DNA from: Paramacrobiotus metropolitanus
Taxonomy: Eukaryota; Tardigrada; Eutardigrada; Parachela; Macrobiotidae
Reading direction: 5' to 3'
DNA: 64,000 nucleotides
Assembly: GCF_019649055.1 (NCBI RefSeq)
Contig: NW_026570224.1
Location: forward strand, 2,852,001-2,916,000
This document shows positions 50,401-62,339 of this stretch, piece after piece. The notes under the pieces are model-generated. The model was given only the letters and a program-made list of their open reading frames with translations. It ran no database searches and had not been told where the DNA came from. Within the stretch, counting starts at the first letter, position 1, and every line of letters starts with the position of its first letter. A program made the translations under genes and the position numbers.

Positions 50401-53400
50401 GTCCGCGAAAAACTATTTGTCATAGCAAAGTCAGCAGGATTCTGCTTGTACAACTAATCATTATCCTTCGTTAGCGAACTCACTGTTTGACTTTCCCATT
50501 ACATATTTCTTTTCACAACAACCGGAAAAAGTTTTTCCGTAATACTGCAGCACACATGCATTGCCATGGATGACAAATACGGCTAATTTTCCTGCTGGTC
50601 AGCTATGTGTAATATCGAGCAATAAAGTGGCAATGCTTTTGAGCAATGCTTTCAAACAGCGACTGTATGTAGCGACTCGTTTTAAATTTTGTATTTGCAC
50701 TGACAACGAACGTTAGCTGATGTTCGGAAACTGTTATTAGGATTACCATACCCGCATAAATTCCACACTGCTTTCCAGAGGATTATTGAAGCGGAATAAA
50801 AGAAAAAAATTCTCATCAAGTGGAAGCAACTGCGCCAACTGCAAATTGAATCGGCTCAATGCATTTGTTTGCATATGTCTTGAAACAAAAGCAAGCATTT
50901 GATGACAGTAACTATTATAGTGATATGAAGGATATCCATTGTGTTAGCATATCGGCAAACTGTTTTCGAAATTGTGTAGCAGTCATACCTCCTTTATTTC
51001 AATTTTCCCGTCACCATTGACATCGTATTCTTCCATAAAACTCCTTTTTAGATCATCCAGAGTTTTCTTCGGGATCGTCTACGGCCAGAGAAATAAACCT
51101 CGATCATAATCATATAAACAATACTCGTACATTATAAACTAGGCACAAGACGTGGAGTATTTATTACCATATGTTTGGTTCTAAGTGTGTGTTCTAAGTT
51201 CTAAGTTAGTGCAATGGGTACAAAATGCACCTAGCCAAGAAATTCCTTTATAAACAAACAGTTTGTGGGTATTACTAACGACCGAAAAACATAAAATTAT
51301 GCGCGGTCCCGTAGGGATATTCCATTGTTGTCAGTTTTTAAGCACATCCTGTATATACGAACTATACGAGTACAGCTGTAAACCAAAATTAATAGTTCAT
51401 ACTTTCCATTTAACAAAAATGATTTTTTTTTTGCCTCAAGTTTCTGTATCTTTCAAGCGTTGAAACAACTAACGGCTGAAAGATTCTGCATGATCATTAG
51501 GCAAATTCTTTTCTGTACACTTCGTTTTCATCCCACTGTTCCGTAAAGGAATTAATGAGCTGCTCATGATTGCATTATGTATTCACTGCCATTGACAACA
51601 TTAATGCGAACATTCGTCAAACGTTGTGCACTCCGTATAGTACGACTGAAGAGCAGAGCAGTATTTGTTGTAAATTGTAAAGAACATTTTGTCAATTTTC
51701 CCTAATTTGGCTTCCGGATCCGGTGTAGCGTTAACCGGTAAGCTGCCGGTTCAGGTAGGAACTTGCCTTGTTAGCATTGTGCATCCATAGTCCTAATATT
51801 CTTTACTACCAAACTGCGCACCATCATTCGCGTATTATGTGCGACAGTAGACGTATCAAAAATCAATAATCCTTCAATAACTATACATCTTCATTTTTCT
51901 GTTGGCAAAACGGCAATATGACTCCGTTTCCGCACGAGAAAGCCGTGCAACTTTCTATATCAGGATGATGAGTCTACTATTGCGGCAAACTGCGCCGCAT
52001 AACGTCTCGCTTAATATGGCATTTTCCGATATACTGTATATCGGAAAAGTTGTTGCGTACTTTAAAACGAATTTACTTTACTTTGAAATACACGTCCATA
52101 ATCTTAAAACAGGACCTTATATATTTAGCAAGCAATAAATATTAATAAGTAATCAAATAATACAATTTTATTACCGGCTATGTATAAAACATCAACTGAA
52201 TTTTCGGAACACTGAAGGCGTACTCCTAAAAATATTGCACAAACTGATGATCAGTCACAACGCTACAGGATATATGCTAAATTTGAGCAACGTTTTTAAA
52301 ATCAAACTGGCTTTTTTTGTACAATAGATTTTTATATTAAAGTTTTTTGTTGGTTTCATAGCAATGACAGACGTCGTTCTTAAAGAATTATGGAAAAGTG
52401 TTTTTTTATTTGTAACAAAGCACACGAAGTACATGCTGCACAATGGCGGCGCGGACAAGGTAGCGGTGAATTTACCCTTTTCTACTTCGGATACGTTTTA
52501 CATTATCTACTGTAATAGGCGATATTCCATAGTCAACTTACATCGGGATTTGGGAGATTCATTACGGCTGCTAAAAATTCATGAAGAAAGGAGTCCAACT
52601 CATTTCCTTCAATGAATCCATTGGCTAAAAATGAAATCAAATTAACACTGTGTTCATTTGCACACACACCGGCTAACCGAACAAGGTGCGCCGTGCGGGA
52701 TACATGTAACCGGACAACGGATATGGCAGCGTATCAAAATTAATTATACTGATGATGCACTCTGTAGCTCCATGCAAATAATTAAAATAAGTATCTCCCA
52801 TTTTACTAAAGTAAAATCATCAGCGCTTGGCTTGAAATATTTTGCTTTGCTTTGTATGCTTTCCAGTAAGTATTTAACCGAAAACGCCGTAAACAATGCG
52901 AAAACATTCATATGTTAACATAAGTATATGGACAGCAGAGCAGTGACCTTACCATAATTCTATAACTAAGTAAATTTGCACGGAACGGTTATTGCGTTAA
53001 TAAAAATATGTAAGTAAGTAACAAACAAATATTACAAACTTATGATCGAATTTCTGAATGATGAGATTTACTATCGAATCTTAAAAAACCACTTCAGAAG
53101 CAGACAGTTGCTGCAGTCCAGTTTGCCTAATGTGCGCTGAAGGTTGATAGCTATCACAGACGTTTAAGTCAGTTCTTCTTCGGCATTGGTTAATTTGCTG
53201 AACCAAACAAAGCTGCGACAAAATTGTTATACAGACTAATTGTTGTTGCAGTGCTTGTAACATTTTGCCTTACGACCGGGTTAATTCTTAACAGACACCT
53301 TAGAATTCCCTAAGGTACTGCTAACAAGACCTTAATCAATATCCGGTTTGGGCACATCAGAAAATAGTGTATCTGCATGTGGACTAAATACGTATACGGC

Positions 53401-53554
53401 ACACCGTCATCAGTTACTCCTTACCATCGGAATCGTAATGTGCCCATACATCCATGAACTGAGCAGCGGTTAACTTCTGCAGTCTCGGTGAATCTGATCC
53501 TTTTAATAAATACTGGTCTAAATAATTCGATGGTGGAATCGCTCGTTTAGCCAT
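47497..53554 (-). CDS. Cbp53E: Calbindin-32 / calretinin-like six-EF-hand Ca2+-binding protein
   Basis: This cytosolic Ca2+ buffer/sensor is found mainly in neurons and muscle of arthropods. Ten exons: 53554-53425, 52624-52542, 51078-50989, 50838-50752, 49976-49920, 49557-49474, 49353-49298, 48153-48072, 48017-47958 and 47742-47497, 324 aa (Drosophila Cbp53E about 310). All phases close. EF-hand loops can be read in order: HYDSDANGFIEGNELD, EYDVNGDGKIEIKE, QFDKDYSGYIEADELK, IFDTNKDGKLQLSEMA, LYDRDGNGMIENEELY and CDINHDGKINQKELT. Each has acidic ligands at the usual positions. Linkers such as LAQLLPLDENFFLLFR and LLPVKENFLNRAVFKARG follow Cbp53E closely. Hand 5 is split by an intron exactly inside the loop. 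The C-terminus after LAIAK is acidic and extended by about 15 residues. The intron between the eighth and ninth exons is 54 nt. Confidence 0.95.
52022..52048. other. Near-perfect 27-nt palindrome in calbindin intron 2
   Basis: TTTTCCGATATAC and its exact complement GTATATCGGAAAA are separated by a single T, giving 13-bp arms. It lies in the second intron of the calbindin gene, far from splice sites. It may be a cruciform-prone site, a relic of a palindromic element end, or chance in AT-rich DNA. Confidence 0.6.
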
Positions 53555-55858
53555 TATTACAAAAATACTGGTACTCGATATGGATAAAAAAAATTTTCCT
53601 TCGACTTTTGAATGCCGGCTTTATTAAAAACCTGGACGACTAATTTTGTAGTTGTAATAAGGGATTAAAAAATACAATAAACGTGCTAGTTGTACAACAA
53701 CAGAAACAGACAAGATCCAAGTGTGTGCATATGGTGCGAAACGAACGGTAGACGAACGGCATCCGTGGTACATAAGTATCCTGTGAGAGCCTGCAGTGAT
53801 TCCCGGCGCTTATGTATAAGCCAAACAAATGTAATCAACTTAAAACACCGCAAACGCACATCATCCCCACCACACCACACACATGTGTATGAATTATCTG
53901 TAACAGATTGAGTATCGACATTCGGCATGAGTGTTACATCTGGCGACAATCAGGGGATGAAAATGGGAAAGAAAATGCCACAAGGAAGTATTCTCTGCCG
54001 GTCAAACACTGTATCGACATTATTGCGGCAATGATAGAGCACGAGATGTAGTGACTCATCTGGCGACAATCAGGGGATGAAAATGGGAAAGAAAATGCCA
54101 CAAGGAAGTATTCTCTGCCGGTCAAACACTGTACTGGGGGATATTCGAGAGGAGTGGAAGCGGCTGCACATACAGTATTGCACATATACGAGTATATGTA
54201 CCAATGATAGAGCACGAGATTATTGATAGTGACTCATCTTTGCAGCTGCTGTAAATGCAGCAGATCATGCGAAGTATAAACCCGATACTCCCTTTTTTAA
54301 CCTGATGAAATCAAAAGAATTTAGGGTGCTGTATTATGTAGGAATTTTGTTACTTTTCAGGTTTTCTAACTCATTGGCACATATACAGAGTACAAAATAT
54401 GGTGCATGAAAAGCTTTGAACACAAGTGGCATCAGAATTATACAGTTTCTGACGTGTGAAGTCTGGCGTTAAAACACAATGTTTTTAAACGTTTTTTTTA
54501 CTTTTTTCATCGAATTTACTTTCGTTGCCATAATTTTGAAACGTTTGCTTTACCGTACCTGTAAACTTGACGGGGAAAATTATTTTGATGCAGTGTACGT
54601 ACGTCACGGTACGTGTCTAAACATCGACGGAAGTAGATTCCTTGTCGACTCGTAAAAAAATCTGTTTCCGGTATTTCTATTCAGTTTTTGCCAAGGCCTT
54701 TAAATGCTACTTTTACCTATCTTTATAGTTTTTCGCCCGCATAGATTTTTCGTTAGACTTAATCTTACTAAACGTTACGTCATACGTCCAGGTACATGGA
54801 TAAAACAGGCAATGGCAATGCGTTCACAGGTGCTCCGCAAAACACACTCTTCCCAAAACACGCTCGTGAGTATAAAAATGTATAAATCGAATCTTTCAAT
54901 ATATACGTACTCCGCAGGCTGAATTGAATATTGTCAGTGTAACGTGCCAGTTTGCCGCGAAATGCACTGTCAAATCGTAATCGATATATGGACGTCAATG
55001 CCTGATTCCAGTGATTTACGGGCGGTATTTAATGGTATAAGTTTGTGCTTTTCAATAGGCTCACCCAAATAAAAGGTCCTCTTATGGAGCGTAAAGCATG
55101 CAACAACCTTTTATGACTGTTTATGCTCTATAGAGTACGCCATCCCAACCGATGCCAGAAAAATAGAGGGCTGAACGCGAGTAGCACCCACATAAACGAC
55201 TTTGGCTGGTATTGTTCTTATACCGTAGCCAAACAATCAATACTATTGTACCCGGCATCCTGTGTACATAATGGCAATCGATCCAGCAATGCTGTAATTA
55301 AAAAAACATTTCACACAGTAGAATGTGGCCATGGCCTAGTGAATCAGTGCAGACTTATATACATATTTATATGTGCACAATAAATAACGAAGGATTATCA
55401 AGCTTTGTTAAACGACTCTTCGTAACAATTTTGTGTGGAACTAAAGAAACCCTAGAACCGTAGTGTACGGAGTGATTGCGTCTTTTCCGCTTTTTTTTAA
55501 TGGGAATAATATCCCATAAGCAGCCATTTAGGTGAGCCAGAGCCATCTGTATCCCATCTGTTGCCAGAATCAACATGGGTCTCTCGACGCCAGGAAAGCG
55601 AAAATAAATCGACAACGATTTTTTACGTCAATGCGAGAACAACAGTCATGTTTTGCTAGCCTGTGAGCACCACTACAGGCTACGAAAGACATGAAAATAC
55701 TGTCAAAAACAAACACACTTTGCAGCCAAACAAACAGGCTTTATCATCAACGGATTTGCCACCACACTATGGAAAGACAAACAAATTATTATTTTACATC
55801 GGGAGCAGTCGTAATGTTACAGAAGCCAGTACTACAATCCTTGCAAATTTTAATCACA
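53555..55858. other. Intergenic region HRI / calbindin
   Basis: 2.3 kb between two minus-strand genes. It contains the calbindin promoter, the HRI 3' UTR and a direct duplication near 54 kb listed separately. Open frames such as 55123-55383 have no splice or homology support. Confidence 0.5.
53937..54220. repeat. Tandem duplication, 120-bp period, with 77-bp identical core
   Basis: 53937-54013 and 54057-54133 are identical over 77 bp (starting CATCTGGCGACAATCAGG, ending AAACACTGTA). A second motif, AATGATAGAGCACGAGA followed by TGACTCATCT, recurs at about 54030 and 54203, so the array extends as a diverged further unit with inserted sequence. Perfect identity of the core suggests recent duplication or assembly stutter. 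No coding frame or transposon ends are seen. Confidence 0.85.
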
Positions 55859-58800
55859 TTATTCTGAATTTCCGGGCAGATTTTTCTCCGCCAGCGCTGC
55901 TTGCAATTGGTTGACCTGCTGCTGAAGATTCTGAATAATCTGGAAAACGCAAATAAAACGTGAATTGTGCACACGAACGGTTCCAGTTAACTTTTAAATT
56001 AAGCCAGCTTCGAGTACCGGTCTAACAATTATCGCACTACTGACGTTTTTGCTGTCTGGATGAGAAGATAAGCCTTACCAAATCTCGGTTAAGAAACAGA
56101 TCTGATGTAAGGATTTCGCGTGCTTCTGGTCGCGTCCTAGCATCCGTCCGTAACAATGACTGTATCACTTTTGCATGAGCGGGATAATTGATTACGAATT
56201 CGGGAGGCAAGCGGCCAGACCTAATAGCAGACAATGCAATGGCACGTTCCATTTCCGTGGCAAACACGGACAAGATTTCGAACATCACGATGCCCAAGCT
56301 AAACATATCCGACTGCAAAACAAAACGCTCTTTGTTTCTGACGTCGTGACAAAATGAAGTTTCACGTCAGTGTGAAGAGTGTCATAAAACCGTGCATTAC
56401 CACAAAAGCCATGGTAATGGTCATTTGCGAGCACAAACTCTTAAGCGATACAAATTATGCCCTTAAGTCACCGCAAGCTGCACGAATGGTCCGAAATCAT
56501 ACTTGAAATAAATAAATCGTGTCTTTATAATATAACTGAATCGAAGGGAAGATTTAAATGCCTTAGTCAATGACTCAATGGTACCTTAATATCGTAAGCG
56601 GATCCATGCAACTGCTCAGGTGAGGCGTACGTTACAGTTCCCACACCGGCACTGAGTCGGCGTCCTAATGATCCTAATGATGGCACCGGGGAGAAAAAAG
56701 CATCTGAAAAATTTGACAGTTTTATTAGCGCAAAATGCAAATGATTAAAGAAATGCAAGGTAACTCGCTTTATCTGAGTTCAAGTGCTTTCTGCCTGCAT
56801 CAGTATTTATCAGTATTGCCAGTATTCCAGTGTAGCTCACAGATTAATGGACTTTTTTAAAGCGGAACGACCATTCAATTCCAGACATTTTCAACGGTTT
56901 GCTTACCATCGTTAGAAGTCAGAAGATCTTTTCTTGCCAAACCAAAATCTCCGATCATCACACGATTATCACACGTATGGAAAAATATGTTACGCGGCTG
57001 AAATAAAAAAAGCCGCACGGTAACGTATCAGCAACAAGTTGTACGAGCAGCGGCTAGTAAGTCATTAACCAGATATTAAAAACCGTACTGCAAAATAACA
57101 AACTCGCTATGTTCGCAATCAATAGTTCTCCGGAGCGGTGACGGAAGAAATTAGAAAAAACAGTAAAACATATTTTAATTGATCTCTTTCTAAAAAGCAG
57201 AACAACAACAAACGTAAACAGTCTAAAGAAAGTGAAATTTCGCAACTATCGCCATACCTTCAGATCACGATGGATTAAACCTTTCGAATGAATATAATCA
57301 ATCCCTTTCAGAATATGCTTCAAAATCTTATTGCACTCAATAACATCAACGAGTACCGCGCTATCTTTCGCGGTGTCATCGTCCATTTCTCCCATACCAT
57401 TGGGAGAATTCCTCTCTCTTAACCAATCCCGTAGCGTCTTTCCACACAGCTCCATTTGTATGAAAAGCGTGACGGGTGTCTGCGACAAAGTTGCGGCTTG
57501 GAATTTAAAAGTGGGCAAATGGGACTGCAGGGTGGAAAAGTCAGTATTATCGACCATCCGGAGACGTTTCTTTTCATCGGGCGCACTTGGGGGCACCATG
57601 GCGGAATCGCCACTAACCACCAGCGGCGCCAAATCAGGCTCCGAATCACCGCGTGCAAAAACAATCCCGTCTTCCTCAGCAGAGTCCTCTGTAATATTCA
57701 TGATCGGGCCTCGGCGAATGTCGATGGGATTCGGTGCAGGGCGACGATTGTGACCATTCAACTTGGAAGCCGGTGAGTCCAACTGGGCGTGTTGCGCAGA
57801 TATTTCCAGATCTGAGTGAGACTGGTTCGGAGTGCCCGCTTTCGACGGCATTGAATCTGCCAAAAAAAACCATTTCAGGGAACGTGGCATTGACATGTCA
57901 ATTTGCTTTCTGAAAAAAATATAAACTGTTTTTCGCTTAGAAAATCTAAACACTACTCACTTTTCTTGAAAATGTCTATGGAAAAACCGCCATAGAAGTA
58001 GGAGCAACAACTTAAACTGCTAGGTAAATATTATAGTTTACAATCAGGAGGAAACAAAAAACGTCAACAACTAAAATTCGTTCACTAATAAAGAACCAGC
58101 TGTTTAACAACAAAATTTATCCAAAATAGAATCCAAGACTCAGAAACAGATAGTCTATACGTTAAGTATAATCAAAAGCGTTAAGTAAAACGATAAATTA
58201 AAGATTCTAAAAGAACATCAGGCTACATGTCGCTAGAGTTTATGTTTATGAATATCGCATTACAGTCATATACCATTTTCTGCTTCCATTTCCAACCAAG
58301 CCGCATTATAACCGACGACATGTTTGTGATGCAATCCGGCCAACACTTTCACCTCTCTAAAGATTTTCAGTATATTCTCGCGAGAACTTTTCTTGGGCAA
58401 ACGAATTTTCTTGACTGCGTATTCCTGACCATCCACTCGATTTCTTGCCTACAGTAACAAGAGCTTTGAAAATTCAAACTCAACTGCAAATTATCAGACA
58501 ATTAACTGTTTACTCGATATACTCGTCCAAAGCCGCCGTGCCCGATCAAATTCAGCTCCTCAAACTCCTCCTGATAGCGCGAAGGCATAAGAACAAAATG
58601 GTCAGGTCCTTGTCCGTGATGATTTAATGCGGAGGAAATACTGCGCAATGCGAATCCGTTACCGGGGCTTTTGGACAACGGCATACCCAGTGCTTTCATT
58701 TTATTCGCCTGCATGAAAGTCAAAATTACTTACAACAATGAAAATGACCTTTATTCGCCTGCATGAAAGTCAAAATTACTTACAACAATGAAAACGACCA

Positions 58801-60735
58801 ACTGAATGGCTGGACACTCTACTGAATTCGCTTTCTTATACCAGAAACGACCAGTTATTACCAGAACTGCAATTTCCAATTTCTTCGACAATCACGTAGC
58901 GGTTAGTACGAATGCTAGAGCTGTAAATCTCGAAACATAAACGCAGAACTTAACTGGTTTTGCTTGCTTAAGTTTATGAATAAAGTTCCAAATCAAGAAA
59001 TAATTACACAAAATTTTGTAATAACTACGGTATGCGTTAAAGAAAAATTACAAACAAAAATCGAAACATGAACGCTGAAATTAACTGGTTTTGCTTGCTT
59101 AAGTTTATGAATCACGTTTCAAATTAAAAAATTAAAATTAAGAACACAAAATTTTGTAATAACTGCGATGCGTTAGAAAAACTTACAACATGGGAAACGT
59201 TTGATGTACCTGCTCGGAAGCTATCACTTGTCCCATTTTGAGAATCTGCATAAATGTTTCCCGGTACCTAGCCCGCACGGCTGCGAGCTCGTCAATGTAC
59301 GCCAAAGGGGAGAGGAGCTAAAAATATGCACTGCGGCTTAAAATAAACGCCTCAAGAACGAAATATTGATTTTCAAAGCAACAGCCACAGGATATTTGGT
59401 GTGCGGTAACAGATATTCTTTATCAGTAGAGCAGAGTGCTGAATGCTACTGAGCATAAATAAAAACATACGGATATCGGATTTCCCGGTTGATATCAATC
59501 CCTTAAATTCATATCTAAATATGTAGTCAAACTGTATTAACAGTGAGTGAATTAAAACATCCAGATTATTCGATTTATTATACTTTATTCTTCGAAAACA
59601 ATTTGATAATTTACGACGTCGGTATTCTACCGCAAACAAAATGAATAAACCGGTCTAATCATCCGAAAACAAACGTGAGAAAATATTGCTGAACCGCATA
59701 TATATTTCTAATAGGTAGCCACACTGCACAGTTGCATTCCATAAAACAAATTACAATAAACTCACACAAAACAGTGGCGGTAAAACTCGTGCCTCATGTA
59801 TGGTTTATACAGACAGGAGTATTTATTAAAATTCCGTTGTCTTCAGACTTCAGTATTCACGTTCAAATGGGGTATTTTATTTCTTAAAATAAATTTCAGC
59901 AAAGAGATTTTTAAAATTGTTGTAGCGTGCCAACTACTCTGTAAATACGCAATCCAATACTGCGGAGAAAACTCAGTTTCGTAACCCTATTTTATTTTGA
60001 TTTTAAGATTCGTTCAGGATTAAAAATAAAACTTGTATGTCCAGTTAAAATTTCGTAGAAACTTGACAGATCAGCTTTTATCTTGACAGATCACTTGACA
60101 GATCAGCTTTTATCCAAATTCCAAATTAGCAAACTCTTTGGTTTACGTACTGTATTTCAGGTTTCAGTAAATAAAATAATTTCCAATTTCAGGAAATTAA
60201 AATATCAAACGACTGAAAGAAGGAAAATCTTACCGACATCTCCACAAGCTGGTCGCAGACCACTGCAACAAAAACGACAACGGTGGAAACTCGGTAACAT
60301 CCACGAATAAACAGCATCGATATGACGACATATCGCGGTACAGCCGGAGGCATATGCATTTGCCAAAAATGCTAATCGTTCCTGTGATCTTACCACGAAA
60401 AAGTATATCACGCCGTTCATCATGCTCGTAGAAACTGCAGAGTTCCTCCACCAGCGTCGACACCAACAAACTCACTGTCATAACATTGGGATTGCCATTT
60501 AATCCTTTGAGATGCTCAGCAAGAAGAGAATCTGTACCGGAAAGATATAATTACGCAACTTACTTACATCAACGCACAAGTGTTATCAGTAATTATTATT
60601 GTTATTGCTTGTACAAGTACTGTAACCACTGCGCTCTAATCGTAATTCATGCTAACTCAACCTGACAACAGTCTACCTACCACTTTTCTTCAGGGGCGGC
60701 AGATCACCAGGCTCCTTCTTTTTCTTTGTATCCAT
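55859..60735 (-). CDS. EIF2AK1: eIF2alpha kinase 1 / heme-regulated inhibitor (HRI)
   Basis: HRI phosphorylates eIF2alpha on its regulatory serine, shutting down bulk translation in the integrated stress response. In mammals it senses heme loss and mitochondrial stress through OMA1-DELE1. Eleven exons: 60735-60681, 60531-60394, 60262-60234, 59317-59210, 58708-58514, 58448-58274, 57856-57258, 56997-56907, 56703-56585, 56312-56079 and 55939-55859, 607 aa (human 630), with exact phases. The N-terminal helical domain shows EELCSFYEHDE and LLSPLAYIDELAAVRARYRE. Kinase: GHGGFGRVYR glycine loop (about 164-175), EYAVKKI lysine, HRDLKPRNIFF, GDFGLA (D about 450), SPEQLHGSAYDIKSDMFSLG, FATEMERA. The kinase insert (about 235-400) is long, acidic and Ser-rich, as in eIF2alpha kinases. 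The C-terminal IIQNLQQQVNQLQAALAEK is a coiled coil. Exon 5 starts within a 50-bp tandem duplication. Confidence 0.94.
58701..58800. repeat. 50-bp tandem duplication spanning a splice acceptor of HRI
   Basis: 58701-58750 and 58751-58800 are identical except for one base (ATGACC versus ACGACC near the end). In the gene's direction each copy carries a pyrimidine-rich CTTTCATGCAG acceptor followed by GCGAATAAA. Each also has a GTAAGT at the same offset. Only the proximal acceptor (58709) gives an open frame into exon 5. Use of the distal one leads to a stop or to a 25-nt micro-exon. Confidence 0.9.
58925..59176. repeat. Imperfect direct repeat in HRI intron 4, two units of about 116-120 bp
   Basis: 58925-59040 and 59057-59176 share long identical blocks (for example TTAACTGGTTTTGCTTGCTT and ACAAAATTTTGTAATAACT), with several substitutions and a small insertion. 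This is an older duplication than the 50-bp one nearby. Both are intronic. Confidence 0.8.
60062..60114. repeat. Short repeat CTTGACAGATCAGCTTTTAT in HRI intron 3
   Basis: The 20-bp motif occurs at 60062-60081 and about 60094-60113, with a shortened CTTGACAGATCA copy between them. It lies in HRI intron 3. Confidence 0.75.
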
Positions 60736-62339
60736 GATCGCAAATAACGAACAAAAAACTCAGGTTAATCACGCTTTCGCCATCTAGCAAAAGAAAACTC
60801 AATAAATAAGCACAGAACCTAAATTTTACAAGTTCCAGTAGTATTCCAGGCACTCGCACAGTATTAAACTAGAAACCATGTTTTTTTCAAGACGATGTTC
60901 ACGACGTTTCAGTAACTCAGTTTATGTAAAAACTGCGATATCTGCCGCCCGAAGGTGCTAGTTACCAACTGAAATATGCCGCAGAGCGTATTCTCTTCTG
61001 GTACCGCGGGTACGTTAAAGCGGCTGCTCGCCGAAGGCCTCTCGACGAGGCCGGCTCATGACGCTGTGGATTTTGTTGGTGACATATGCTGTTAATGATT
61101 ATGTTATTCTTGGCAGCGGGCAGTTTAAAAATAAGGATACGGAGGGAATACACGGGAAAGGTGTTTTCCGCCGTGCCTGGGTGTGGCAAATTAGCAATCA
61201 ATGTGGAACGATTACTTGGATTTCACCGCAGTATCAAGGTTGCACGTATAACATACTCGTAGTACATATTTGACCTTTAAACCAAACAAAAAAAAGGTAT
61301 AAGTATACAGAAGTAGCTGATAGCTATAATTTCCACCTAAATCTACATCAAACAATGCAAGATACAGATACTGAATTTCGAATTGATTTACTTTAGAATT
61401 TTTATGTTGTAACAAAACGCTAACAAATTTTCAGTTATATAAGGCAAACAAAAAGCACACTGCACGCGTTAGAACTGATTGTGAGTTGATTGTGCGCGGT
61501 ATCCCACTCACTTTAATATCTATGGCAGTCTTGTCTTGTGCATATCTTCCATGAAGTTGCATCAGCTTCAATAGCTTCGGAGGCGGTGACTCATATGTGA
61601 CAATCGGTTGGTAATTAACGCTCCTTTTCCGATGCAGGAAAAAATATGTGCGAGTATAACAAAATAATAATTCAAAAAATGTAAGTTATCTGGACAGCGC
61701 TTTGGCGGCGCCGGAAGCTAATTATTGCATAACAACAATTACCATTATATTGCATCTGGCCGGGGTTTCGGCGCCTTGCGGTTTTGCACTGTAGAAGCGT
61801 ATACCATTCACATGGAAAGTTAATGAAACTGCAGTATTCTATATTTTGTGTCAGTACAATTCCATCGCTTATAAGTCTTATCGTAATTGGTTGTTCTTGT
61901 CTGCAGCGTGTTGTCCGAAACTTTCTTCATTCGTTGAAAAATGTACTATCGGAAGTGCATTAGCTGTGACAACATTTTACTGTGACATCATCGGCTGCGG
62001 TGTACGCATATTACAAAGTAGTAACTACTAATAACTGTCCGAGGTAAACAAAACAGCACAAAAGCGCCAATTTGACTGTTGCATATAAAAATATATCTGT
62101 AGATATAAAATAGAAAGTCGTGAGATGCAAAAACAGCTTGCGTATAAAAAGGACGAGCTGCGTTTCAGTTAAAAACTTTACTTTGATTTTTTTATATAGC
62201 ACCGGTGTGCCAACATAATAAATAACTATTATTGTACTTGTTATGGTTGTGTAACGTGTTGATCTGCAACGTGTCTCGGATCAGCTCGGCTGATTTACGC
62301 GGGATCATATCAAAGCGAACTACAACCGCGTGCCTTAAA
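60736..62339. other. Intergenic region GPCR / HRI
   Basis: 1.6 kb between the HRI start and the GPCR stop, both minus strand. It holds the HRI promoter and the GPCR 3' UTR. Open frames at 60962-61201 and 61058-61273 are short and unsupported. Confidence 0.5.

Noticed and set aside
53934-54215. Minus-strand 93-codon frame with an internal protein repeat
   Set aside because: The protein repeat is only the 120-bp DNA duplication read through; there is no other coding sign.
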